Part shown: one piece after another, positions 22,068 to 32,960 of the stretch | Position numbering within the stretch: the stretch's first letter is position 1 | How the letters are laid out: each line of letters begins with the position of its first letter | Assembly (NCBI GenBank): GCA_023055425.1 | Contig: JALGPY010000001.1 | Span: 70,860,994-70,924,993, forward strand | DNA length: 64,000 nt | Direction of reading: 5' to 3' | Source of the DNA: Linanthus parryae | Lineage: Eukaryota; Streptophyta; Magnoliopsida; Ericales; Polemoniaceae | Translations under genes and position numbers: made by a program | Notes under the pieces: generated by a model | What the model was told of the DNA's origin: nothing | What the model saw: only the letters and a program-made list of their open reading frames with translations | Database searches by the model: none

Positions 22068-24428
22068 TGAAATACCCCGTTATTTAGAAACGAGTATTTT
22101 TAACAAATATTAAGTGTTAATATATTAAAACAGGTATTTTATAACAATATTGGGTGTTAATATGACATTAGTATAAGTTTGGGTACTAGTTGTTATTATT
22201 TAAAAGTTAATTTTAATGTTATAAACTATCTATGTGTTTTTATGTATTTTCTTATAACTATTATAGTGTCTTATATTTAACCAAAGGGGTGGTAGTTGAA
22301 CTAAGCCTAAAGTTAGTGGGGTGAAAGTGTCTTTAACCCTAAAGAAGTCATCTTCTTCCTCCAACTCTTCCATGGACGGAAGAGTACTATTCCTACCCGA
22401 ACACCACCATCACCACTCCAAATCCTCTTCAAACTTGTTTATTTTCCTCCCATTTCAATCCCAATACGATTCAAACTCAACAAAGTTCAACAATTTAGCA
22501 TCAAGCAACCCAATTTTGCCAATTTTTGGTCCCGATTCAAAACCAAAATTTTCGAAGTGGGTCTCCTACCACTCGCCGGATTTCTCATCTCTCTAGTCTA
22601 TTTAAACCCCTCAAACCTAGAGAGAATTCACACAACTCAAGCTCTCTCAATCTCTCTCTCACCAATCTCTCTTTCTCTCCCGTTCGTATTTGCAAGCGAG
22701 CCCGACCAGAGCCGAGCCCGCTGCCCCGTCGCCGCCGTTCTCGCCGTCGGCCGGCGTCCTCCGTCCTCCACCACCTCCCCTCTCTCCCTCCGGCTCCACC
22801 GCCGGTCTCCCCATCGTCACCATCGTCTTCCTCTTCTCAATCGGGTACAAACCCTCTTCTCTCTATCTCTGATTTCTCTTCTCTGTTTTTGTTTTATTTC
22901 TTTGTTTTCATATTAGAAGTTTTGGTTAGCTATTTAATGATAGTAGTTGGGAAGAAACAACAAGTAGGGCTGTGGCCCAGTGGTTAGTATTAGTGTTGGT
23001 CTTGGGTACGAATCTCACCATTGACAACTATTTTTTTACTACTCTACACTCAATATTTAAAAGAAAAGTTTTGGGGGTATGAAAGTCTTGTTAAAAAACT
23101 TGGGAATTATTTCTTTAGGAAGTTTATTTTCTTGTTTAAAAGTTAATATTTTTAAAAAAAATAATACTCTTGGGTCATGTTTTATAGTGGTAAAAAAATT
23201 AGATAATATTGTAAGTTATGTTTTATAATAGTAATCGATATACATTAAATATTGTGTTGTAATAGTAGGAATATTATCATTAAATTTTGGGAAAATAATA
23301 AGGGGGTTACACTTGCATTCCATATAGGACTTGTTTGTATTTGTGTGTTAGGGATAATTGATTAGAATATTATCGAATTGTAGGAAACGAATTCTCCGAC
23401 GAAGGATACGTCGAATACTATGATTGATTTGTTGTGATTGCTATTTGTTGAGGTAAGTAAACATGCCAGGCCTAGCGCCCATTCCTATTTTCGTGTCAAA
23501 TTTTTCATTCCTACTTGTCTCAAAATGATTTTATGCAAAATATGTGCTGCTAGAGTACTTGTTTCAAATTGTTGAAATGTTCTCTGAAAACATCACTACA
23601 ATCTAATAATCCATGATAACGTAAAGTGGAAAAGTTGTACGGGGATGATTATTGTTGTGTGGTTACTATTGGCATTGGGCGTATTGACTTCGTTCTCTCG
23701 TCCAATTTATTTTATTATATCCGGTTGCAAGTCCCCGGATAACTCCTTGTACTCACTCTTCTGGCCGCAAGAAGTCTGTAAGGGGGTGTCGACACTTAAG
23801 GTCTTGGATGCTTGCGAAGTGGTTGGTTTTCCCCCTTTCAAAAAATTAACAAATTGGTTTTGGATTGGATGTTGTTAATGAAAAATGGAATATCATGAGT
23901 TTTGGAATCCCATTATTTGGATAATGGATGTGATTTGGAAAATATTAATGAACTTGAAATCTCTTATCTTATTTCTTTTATAAAAGGGTCAAAGCTTTTA
24001 CTTTCACTTTGTTTTAGCAAAACCACTACAAAATGGTTTTCAAATTACTTCATGATCTGTTTACATGCTTGGGTGTTACTTACTCAGTATTTCTGCTGAC
24101 TTTGGAAACTGTGGTGTTCTCTTTTGTTTTCTGCACCACAGGTCGAGATGATGGGGGCATAGCTTAGCAGGGATGCGAATCATCACTTATACAAGTAGTA
24201 GATCACATTTAAATTATTAGAACCTTCATTTAGTATCATAGAACTCTGTTTAGCTATATTTGACCATGTTAGTGGCACAAGGATTTGAATTGTCAATAAA
24301 GTATTATTTTAAAGTTTATGGAAGTGTTGTTTGGATTCTCTATTTTAAATCTCCTTGTATCAGGGTTTAATCTCGGGTATGGGGTGACACCCTCAGGTTT
24401 CCGGCATGGTCATTTTGGGGTTATTACA
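22068..24428 (+). repeat. LTR B of element X
   Basis: It is 2361 bp, starts TGAAATACCCCG after the PPT and ends GGTTATTACA before a perfect PBS. It is uninterrupted and closely similar to LTR A along its length; differences are scattered substitutions and short indels. It contains the TATA-like TATTTAAA at 22599-22606, the GC-rich patch (22690-22815) and the tRNA-like segment (22973-23020). Confidence 0.88.
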
Positions 24429-24964
24429 GTTGGTATCAGAGCCAGGTTATCCGAAAAGGGATTAAAACCTGTAGGGAAATTTAAAATGGACATAGGTAAA
24501 GAAGTAAAAATTTGACAAGCCGTTGGGAATTTGGGTAGTCTTGAATTGGGGATATTATGTGTTTAAGTCTTTAGAAAATAGGCTTAGTAAGCAATATCCC
24601 CACTCACCCTTTCCTAGCTAAAAAAAAAACTTTGACCTACCCGATTAGCTAATTATTTGGGTTTTGAGACTTTTCTTTCGAGTTTGGGTTAAGTATCTAT
24701 TGTTTGGGTAATAAGAAAGTTATGAATTGTTTTCGAAATTCTCGTGTGATCGAAAATTGAAGTTTTGGTAGTATGTACTTATTTAATAAGGGAAAACATT
24801 TTTGATTTATGATACAAGTTGTGGAGTAAGAGAGTATATGGAGTCTTTTCCTTTTTATAGATGGCTAGAAATAAGAGAACCGCAATGAAGCGTGTTATGC
24901 CAGTATTGATGCGTTGGAGTTTACTCGATAACGGAATCCCGCTTTCCAAGCTTATTGTATGGTG
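24429..24964 (+). mobile_element. Truncated second internal region of element X
   Basis: It starts with GTTGGTATCAGAGCCAGG (PBS at 24431-24443, intact) and repeats 16456-16990 with few changes, including the short gag-like frame starting at 24861. It breaks off at ATTGTATGGTG, about 24964, where Angela LTR sequence begins. Presence of PBS and leader after LTR B shows a second unit rather than the end of one element. Confidence 0.82.
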
Positions 24965-25241
24965 AAGGCTCTACATACAAGTTATGTAAATTCAGAAGCT
25001 CTACTCGTATTGACAACGGTATTGTCATCCTTAGACTTGAATTCACTAGATCCTCTAGTTGTGGATTATTGTATTTTGACATCGTCAAACACTACATCGT
25101 AAGTGGGTAGTAATAAAGGAGTCCGTCGGATACAATAAAGAAGTAATCTTTGAGATGGTAGTGGCGTAGATAGAATTTATCCCTCCCACATAACGGGAGT
25201 AGATATCCACGACCACTCGAGGGACGGTGCTCATAGAATTT
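24965..25241 (+). repeat. Angela LTR fragment in sense orientation
   Basis: The sequence from AAGGCTCTACATACAAG through CTCGAGGGACGGTGCTCATAG is the middle of an Angela-type LTR (compare 25700-25950). It has neither LTR terminus. It is joined head-on to the antisense fragment that follows, giving an inverted repeat. Confidence 0.8.
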
Positions 25242-25416
25242 CTCGATCCATGCAAATATCCCATATTTATTTATCTGACTCTGGCCAGACATTCTATGAG
25301 CACCATCCCTCGAGTGGCTGTTGATATCAACTCCCGTTATGTGGGAGGGACAAATTCTATCTACGCCACTACCATCTGTAAGCTTGCTTCCTTATTGTAT
25401 TCGACGAATGCCTTGA
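25242..25416 (-). repeat. Angela LTR fragment in antisense orientation, first part
   Basis: It reads as the reverse complement of an Angela LTR: TCTGGCCAGACATTC, then CCCTCGAGTGG, then CCCGTTATGTGGGAGGG. It continues after Angela-3 at 34220. Angela-3 inserted after CTTGA at 25412-25416, and that pentamer is repeated at 34215-34219. Confidence 0.82.
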
Positions 25417-26824
25417 TGTTGGAATAGATGCCCTAGAGGCAATCTTATATTTAGTATGAACATTATTTTGGCTAGAATATTCATTTATTATATGTTGTGA
25501 TATTTAATATAATGAAGTCCTTAGATACAACGTGTTGTTTACCTTAAATATCCCTAGTCCACTATATTTATTAATAGAACGATCAAATATAGACTACTAT
25601 ATGGGTAGATTGTTATGTAGATATCAAGTCTAACACATGGGTATGCATTAGGAGTAATGGCATACTGGATTGACCCACAACGAGAATGATACATTAGATT
25701 ATGTTAAGTCACAATCGCTTCTCGTAGTGCTAATATAATTGCAATCCTTAGACTTGAAGTCACTAGAAACTCTAGTTGTGGAATATCGTGCTTTGATGTT
25801 ACCAAACGTTACACCGTAACTGGGTAATCATAAAGATTGCTATCGGGCATGATAGGAAGCAAGCTTAGAGATCGTAGTGATGTAGAGAAGATTTGTCCCT
25901 CCCACATAATGGGAGAAAATATCCACGGCCACTCGAGGGATGAGGCTTATTAAATGTCTGGCCAGACTCAGATAAATCAATATGGAGATATTGATGTTAT
26001 CTGCTTGCATAAGCATATTCCCAGGATCGAGGAACTATGGATTGGATATACGAGTGTGACTATTTATGTCTCGTGTCCAATCCGGATATGGAGACAAAGG
26101 GATAGTGTAATATGAAATATTGGGCAAAAAAGTTTTGTCGGGATCACTGACTATTTCTATTGGTTGGGTGGCATGGATGTGTTGCTAGACACCGCTCCAT
26201 GTTAGTAATAAATTAATACCAACTAAGTTGAAACCTATGGGGTCACACGTCAAATAGAGTAGAAATAGATTTGAGATTAATTAATATGATTAATTAACAA
26301 GAAGGATCATTATGCAACACCTTGCAAACTTAGTAGGACTAATTTGCAAGAAAGGGAACTTTTATGAAAACAACAAGGAGTTGTTGGAGTATATAAAGGA
26401 GGCTCTAGCTTCCTTCCCACTAATTGTGAATTGTTATTAGACATAACACAAGAGAGTGGGAGAGAACAAAAGAGAGAGACCAAGACAAGCTTAGAGGCCG
26501 ACCGCCCCTAGGCAGTCCGCCCCTTCCCGTCGGCGCCAAGAGGAGGGCCGAACCCCTCCTTGTCCCCGTTGCTTTGATTCCTTCTTCCCTCTTCCTCCGG
26601 TTCAAGCTAGCACTTGTTGAAGTAAGAATCTAGATCTCACCTCTAGACGTGGATCAACCAAAGAGACGAGGACATAATTCTTCGTGTGATTTCTCAGAAC
26701 AAAAAGGTACACAATTACTATGTCCCTTATCATGTTATGATGTCTCTTCCTGACGATCCGTGGGGGGCTTTGAGTAGGTTTAAATTTTTGTTATTCCGCT
26801 GCGTTACTACGTCAAAACCCAACA
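25417..26824 (+). repeat. 5' LTR of Angela-3
   Basis: It is 1408 bp, from TGTTGGAATAG to CCCAACA. The TATA box is GTATATAAAGG at about 26390-26400. It contains a 155-bp segment (25906-26060) missing from the 3' LTR. Confidence 0.92.
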
Positions 26825-26842
26825 GTGGTATCAGAGCCACAG
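26825..26842 (+). other. Primer-binding site of Angela-3
   Basis: GTGGTATCAGAGCCACAG follows the LTR by one base and is complementary to the 3' end of initiator tRNA-Met. Confidence 0.9.
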
Positions 26843-29018
26843 GTCGTAGAGTATAACATGATTTTATGTGTTACGATTTCAGTTTATACACCGTATTATT
26901 ATTATTACGCGAAAACTGAAAATAATTGGCATAGTAGATGCAAATTGAATTTGATTCAATGTAAACAAGATCTAATTTAACATTGGATGTTAGAATTGGT
27001 GAGTTTAATCACATAGGATGTGAATTATTGGGTTCTTGAAAAATTAGGGTTCATGGGCCCATAGTTGAAAAGGAGTTTTCAATTATGGAAACAAATTTAT
27101 GGAAACATCCATAAGGAAACAATCATGCTTGGGCAACAAGGAAGAAGGGAAGGAGGCTAGGGCCAAAACCCTAGCCGTCTGCCCCATTCCTTGCGCGCCA
27201 AGCAAGGGGCGCGGGCCACATGGGGCGGCCGGCCTTGGGCCGTGCCTAGTGACGGGCGGCGGTCCTTGGGGTTCGGCATAGGCTTAGGTTGGACCCCTTG
27301 GACCGTTGTAACCCTAATTACCCAATTCAATTAAAATTGAACAAGCGCGTTAAAAATTGATTTTAACTGCATTATTTGCTTTGTTGCATGATGGATGGAT
27401 ATGGCCTAGGATTGTGGATGTTTATTGCTTTGTGGTTTGGTTTACGGCCTGCGAGCTGATCAAATTAATGTAATAATTAATCAGGTTTTACGGCCAGCGA
27501 GTCCTCTTTTCTCCTCGACATGTGAGGCTTTTATTATTTATTTATTCTAGATGTTAGACTAGAATTAGAAATATTTAGATGATAGCCAAGAGCATGAAGA
27601 AGAAAACCGGAGAACCAAAGAAGCCAAAACACAGAGACAACACCCTCCTAGGCGCGCGGCTATGGTGGAGCACATGGAGATGAGCTTGTCACTTTAGGGC
27701 AATTGGATATTATCATTGGCTTGATAATGTCTTAGTCTAGGGGCCATATCCATGCCACATTTCTTTTATTTTGTGGATGTTTATTATTTATGGTCTTGTT
27801 ATTTATTTTTGTGTGTATGGCGATACTAGCAAAACGTTAACAAGACAATAATAAAAAAGGTTAGTCTTTTATTGTGGATTTCTCAATCCAAATAAGTAGA
27901 CCATGTTGATTAGATCAATCAAACAAATTAAGAAAATTAAATCCCTCAATTAAATATTGCGTTTTGCCTTCTCTTGCCAAAACACCCTTCATGATCAGGG
28001 TTCATTAAAATTCGGGTTTGCCAAAGCAAGGCGATTTTAACTTACCATGGTGTGTTGCGGACGACACAAGATAGTAATGTGTGTATGTTGAAGCAAGAGG
28101 TTTAACGCAACTGGACAAGATTCAATTGGATTGATAGCCAAGAGCATGAAGAAGAAAACCGGAGAACCAAAGAAGCCAAAACACAGAGACGACACCCTCC
28201 TAGGCGCGCGGCTATGGTGGAGCACATGGAGATGAGCTTGTCACTTTAGGGCAATTGGATATTATCATTGGCTTGATAATGTCTTAGTCTAGGGGCCATA
28301 TCCATGCCACATTTTTTTAATTTTGTGGATGTTTATTATTTATGGTCTTGTTATTTATTTTTGTGTGTATGGCGATACTAGCAAAACGTTAACAAGACAA
28401 TAATAAAAAAGGTTAGTCTTTTATTGTGGATTTCTCAATCCAAATAAGTAGACCATGTTGATTAGATCAATCAAACAAATTAAGAAAATTAAATCCCTCA
28501 ATTAAATATTGCGTTTTGCCTTCTCTTGCCAAAACACCCTTCATGATCAGGGTTCATTAAAATTCGGGTTTGCCAAAGCAAGGCGATTTTAACTTACCAT
28601 GGTGTGTTGCGGACGACACAAGATAGTAATGTGTGTATGTTGAAGCAAGAGGTTTAACGCAACTGGTTAAGATTCAATTGGATTGATGAGCCTAGAGGCA
28701 TGACAATTAGGCGTTATCCATGGGATAAACAATAAAGAGTTATTCACCTAATTGGACCAAGAGTTGCATGGGATGCATTTGGAATGGTTCCTACCTAAAT
28801 AACCTATTCTTGGGTGACGTGCCAAAGCAAGCTCAAGAAGAAGTGAAAAAGGGATCTTGGACCTAGTAGAAAATATAATGATATTTTCCGCATTATTGGT
28901 GAGGGCAATTAATCCGAGAAAAATAGTGGGAGCTATATTTGATAATCTAGCCATTGTTGAATATAGTTAAATTTTTCAAAATACTAAATTGCACATTTCT
29001 CGTTTTGTAGAATTCCAA
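26843..29018 (+). other. Long untranslated leader of Angela-3 with a 552-bp tandem duplication
   Basis: A leader of about 2.2 kb lies between PBS and gag and has no supported gene. It holds a GC-rich piece near 27180-27270 (GGGGCGCGGGCC) and two adjacent copies of a 552-bp unit (27581-28132 and 28133-28684). Such long leaders are normal in Angela/BARE elements and may hold RNA packaging and translation signals. Confidence 0.8.
27581..28684 (+). repeat. Tandem duplication, 2 x 552 bp, in the Angela-3 leader
   Basis: GATAGCCAAGAGCATGAAG starts at 27581 and again at 28133, and both copies end with AAGATTCAATTGGATTGAT. I see only a handful of differences (ACAACACC/ACGACACC, a change in the T-run near 27765/28315, and GGACAAG/GGTTAAG). 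The duplication is therefore recent relative to the other decay. Confidence 0.92.
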
Positions 29019-29933
29019 ATGACAGAAAACAACGCGTCGACTTCATCCCTACGATATGTCCTTGAGAAGGATAAACTGTCTGGAACGAATTTCCTTGACT
29101 GGTACAGAAACTTAAGGATTGTCCTTAAGCAAGAAAAGAAGTTGTACGTCTTGGACACTATAATTCCAGCCCCACCACAAGATGAGTCTGTTCTAGCGGA
29201 TGTGAGGGAACGTCAGAAACATATTGATGATTCTAATGACGAGACTTGCCTCATGCTTTGCACTATGACTCCCAAGCTTCAGAAGCAACACGAGAATATG
29301 GAAACCTATGATATGATCATACAATTGAAACAATTGTTACAGGAACAGGCAATGCATGAACGCTATGAGGTGTCTAAAGCATTATTCTAGAGTAGTGTTG
29401 CAGAGGGGAATCCCGTAGGGCCTCATGTACTCCGAATGATCGGGTACATAGAGAACCTTGAGAGACTGGGATTCCCACTTGGCCAATATTTGGCAACTGA
29501 TCTCGTCTTGCAATCGTTGCCTGACAGTTATAATCAGTTCATTATGAACTATAATATGAACGAGATCAGCAAGACTCTGCCAGACTTATTGAACATGCTA
29601 AAGACAGCGGAACAGAGCGTCAACAAAGGCAAGGGCAAGGCCATAATGATGGTACATAGGAAGAAGGGCAAAGGATTTGCCTCTACTTCCAAAGGAAAGC
29701 GCAAGAAAGTTGCGAAATCCAAGGAAGCTCTAAAGCCTAGTGGAGACGTGGCTAAAGGTGAATGTCATTACTGCAGCCAGCCGGGTCACTGGAGGAGGAA
29801 TTTCCCTAAATATATGGAGGATAACAAGCTTGGAATAGTGATTCCACCACCACCAGGTATTTATGTTATAGACGTCAATCTTTCTATTTCTTCATCTTGG
29901 GTATTGGATACTGGATGTGGTTCTCACATTTGA
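29019..29933 (+). pseudogene. Angela-3 gag and start of protease (one in-frame stop)
   Basis: The frame starts MTENNASTSSLRYVLEKDKL and continues with SGTNFLDWYRNLRIVLKQEK, the Angela-type capsid N-terminus. An in-frame TAG at 29388-29390 follows EVSKALF. Gag resumes with HVLRMIGYIENLERLGFPL and DLVLQSLPDSYNQFIMNYN. The zinc knuckle CHYCSQPGHWRRNF at about 29763-29805 has Phe in place of the last Cys. The protease site WVLDTGCGSHI (D-T-G intact) is at about 29897-29929, and a TGA stop follows where Angela-2 has Cys. Gag forms the cytoplasmic particle for reverse transcription. I chose the start at 29019 because it gives the conserved N-terminus. Confidence 0.9.
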
Positions 29934-29939
29934 CGAAAT

Positions 29940-31168
29940 GTGCAGGATTTGAAAAGAAGTAGAAGATTGAGTAAAGGGGAGATAGATCTGCGCGTCGGGA
30001 ATGGAGCAAGAGTTGCTGCATTAGCTGTAGGTGTTTTTGAGCTTTCTTTGCCTTCTGGACTTATTTTAGAATTAGACAATTGCTTTTATGTGTTTGCTAT
30101 GAGCAGAAACATTATTTCCATTTCTTGTTTGGACGAGAAGAGTTTTTCTATTTCAATAAAGGACAAGTGTTGCTCCATCTATTTTGATAACATGCACTAT
30201 TATAGTGCACATTTGTCTAATGGATTGTATATCCTTGGTCTAAATAGTCCAATCTATAACGTAAATACTAAAAGGATTAAAACTAATGATTTAAATCCTA
30301 CATATCTATGGCACTGTCGTTTAGGCCATATAAATGAGGACCGCTTATCTAGACTCCATACGGATGGACTTCTAGACTCATTTGATTTAGAATCATATGA
30401 GACATGTGAGTCTTGTTTATTAGGAAAAATGACAAAGTCCCCTTTCAATAAGAAAGGAGAGAGGACCAGTGACTTATTGGCACTCATACATACAGATGTG
30501 TGCGGACCATTCCCCACGCCTTCCAGAGGTGGTTACACCTACTTCGTCACGTTTACTGATGATTTCAGTAGATATGGATTTGTATACCTTATGAAGGCCA
30601 AATCCGAATCCTTTGAATTGATCAAGGAATTCAAGAATGAAGTAGAGAAGCAACTTGGTAAGAGTATTAAAGCACTACGATCGGATTGTGGAGGAGAATA
30701 CTTAAGTCAAGAGTTTCATAAGTATCTTAGAGAGTGTGGATACTATCCCATCTCACTCCACTAGGAACGCCACAATGGAATGGCGTATCCGAGAGGAGGA
30801 ATCGCACGCTATTAGATATGGTGCAATCTATGATGTCTCAAACAGATCTTCCGATATCATTCTGGGGACATGCTCTAATGATGACAGCTTTTACCATTAA
30901 CCGTGTTCCATCCAAATCAGTCATGAAGACACCATATGAGACATGGACTGGGAAGCGTCCCATAGTATCGTTTATGAGGATTTGGGGCTGCGATGTCTAT
31001 GTAAGACGTTTACAAACAGACAAGCTCGGGCCTAAGGCGGATAAGTGTAAGTTTGCGGGATATCCTAAGGAAACTAAAGGATATTACTTCTACAATCCCA
31101 CCGAGAACAAAGTGTTTGTTGCTCGGACTAGCGTGTTTCTAGAAAGAGAATTTGTCTCTAAAGAATAA
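29940..31168 (+). pseudogene. Angela-3 protease end and integrase (one frameshift)
   Basis: The first frame, after the stop at 29931-29933, gives VQDLKRSRRLSKGEIDLRVG, then the GAG_pre-integrase HCRLGHINEDRLSRLH. CESCLLGKMTKSPF forms the zinc-binding HHCC region. The core Asp residues are in IHTDVCGPFPTP (about 30485) and ALRSDCGGEYLSQEF (about 30670). A frameshift near 30755 moves the remainder to the frame starting about 30734, with the Glu in GTPQWNGVSERRNRTL. The C-terminal part runs RIWGCDVYVRRLQTDK to FVARTSVFLEREFVSKE and a TAA at 31166-31168. Angela-2 lacks that stop, so it arose in this copy. Confidence 0.9.
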
Positions 31169-31267
31169 AGTGGGAGGGCTGTAGAACTTGAAGAAATTCA
31201 AGAACCACAAAACACTGAACTGATGATGGAACATGAACCGCAAGTAGTTGTGTAAGAACTTGTTCAG

Positions 31268-32806
31268 GTGACACAGGAACTCCGTAGATCAGGTAGAGTG
31301 CGTCATGAGCCAGAGAGGTACGAACTTCTCGTGACTGAACCCGATGACGTACCACTCATGGATTATGAGCCTGCAACCTACGGAGAGGCCATGAAAGGCC
31401 CAGTCTCTAAGAAGTGGCTAGAAGCCATGAGATCCGAAATGGATTCCATGTACACCAACAAAGTATGGACTTTGGTGGAACCACCCGAAGGGGCTCGGCC
31501 CATAGGGTGCAAGTGGGTCTTCAAGAAGAAGACCCACATGGATGGCAACATAGTTGCCTATAAGGGGCGATTGGTAGCCAACGGGTATAGACAGATTCAT
31601 GGTATTGACTATGATGAGACCTTTTCACCAGTCGCCATGACTAAATCCATTCGAATCCTACTTGCCATTGCAGCATACTACGACTATGAGATTAGGCAGA
31701 TGGATGTCAAAACAACGTTCCTTTATGGGAACCTCCTCGAGGATGTGTACATGACACAACCAGAGGGTTTTGAGTATCCAGAGAATGCCAACAAAGTCTG
31801 TAAGCTACAAAGATCCATTTATGGATTAAAGCAAGCTTCTAGGAGTTGGAATCGACGTTTTGATGATGCAGTCAAAGAGTTTGCCTTCATCAAGAACGAA
31901 AATGAGCCTTGTGTTTACAAGAAGGTTAGTGGGAGCTCTGTAGTATTTCTGTTCTTGTATGTGGATGGCATACTAATCATTGGAAACGACATTCCTACTT
32001 TGCAATATGTTAAAGATTGGCTAGGAAAGTGTTTTGCAATGAAGGATTTAGGAGACACAGCATACATACTAGGTATAAAGATCTATAGGGATAGATCTAG
32101 AAGGCTGCTCGGCCTAAGTCAAAGTACATATATAGACAAGGTGTTGAAGAGGTTCAACATGCAAGATTCCAAGAAGGGATTCTTGCCCATGTCGCATGGA
32201 ATCACTCTTTCCAAGAATGGCTGTCCATCCAATGAGATTGAGAAGGACCGCATGAGTGGGATTCCCTATGCTTCGGCCATAGGGTCCATCATGTACGCCA
32301 TGTTGTGTACTAGACCAGACATATCGTATGCGTTGAGTATGGTGATCAGATATCAGTCCAATCCGGGCGACAGTCACTGGATAGCTGTCAAGAACATCCT
32401 AAAGTACTTAAGAAGAACTAAGGATGCGTTCTTGATATTTGGAGGTAAGGAAGAGCTAAGTGTAAAGGGTTACACTGATACAAGTTTCCAAACCGACGAA
32501 GATGACTACAGATCGCAGTCTGGATACGTGTTTTGCCTGAATGGAGGAGCTGTGATCTGGAAGAGTTCCAAGCAAGGGACAGTTGCTGATTCTACAACAC
32601 AAGTTGAGTACATTGCTGCTGCGGAAGCAGCAAAAGAGGCAGTTTGGATAAAGAAGTTTATCACTGAGCTCGGTGTGGTCCCTAGCATCGTGGATCCCAT
32701 AGAGTTGTACTGTGACACTCTGGGGCAATCGCACAAGCCAAGGAACCAAGATCACATCAGAACTCAAAGCATGTACTTAGGAGATTCCATCTTATTCGTG
32801 ATATGA
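31268..32806 (+). pseudogene. Angela-3 reverse transcriptase and RNase H, catalytic site mutated
   Basis: The open frame of 512 codons covers nearly all of RT and RNase H: KWLEAMRSEMDSMYTNKVW, GCKWVFKKKTHMD, IRQMDVKTTFLYGNLLEDVY and YGLKQASRSWNRRFD. The active site reads LYVDGILIIGND at about 31955-31990, where YVDD is expected. Loss of the second Asp should abolish polymerase activity. RNase H shows YTDTSFQTDED and ADSTTQVEYIAAAEAA. A frameshift near 32717 garbles the C-terminus. The usual ending (KMCKIPTDDNLSDSLTKPL) continues in another frame to about 32945. A stop also lies upstream near 31255. The PPT and 3' LTR follow. Confidence 0.92.
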
Positions 32807-32960
32807 TCGATCGAGGAGATGTGAAGATGTGCAAGATTCCAACGGATGACAATCTTTCAGATTCACTCACAAAACCTCTTGCGCAGCGAAAGCATGAAGG
32901 GCACGCCAGATCTTTAGGCATACGAGATGCGCCAGATTGGCTCTAATGCAAGTGGGAGAC

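Larger units (their letters stand above)
10445..24964 (+). mobile_element. Ty3/gypsy 'element X' (Tekay/Del-like), LTR-internal-LTR-internal array
   Basis: Two long LTR copies (A: 10445-16455, interrupted by Y; B: 22068-24428) each start TGAAATACCCCG and end with TTACA. Each is followed by a primer-binding site GTTGGTAT(C/A)AGAGCCAGG, and the internal region after each begins with the same sequence. LTR B is preceded by the purine tract AAGGGGGGAAGGA. So B is at once the 3' LTR of the first unit and the 5' LTR of a second, truncated unit. A chromodomain-like remnant before the PPT, the tRNA-Met-type PBS and the TGNAATACCCC LTR start point to the Tekay/Del chromoviruses. The internal 5.6 kb has no long frame, so the unit is dead or non-autonomous. 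Confidence 0.78.

Noticed and set aside
22526..22987. 153-codon frame across LTR B
   Set aside because: It spans the TATA box, leader and GC-rich patch of the LTR. The matching LTR A region does not keep the frame.
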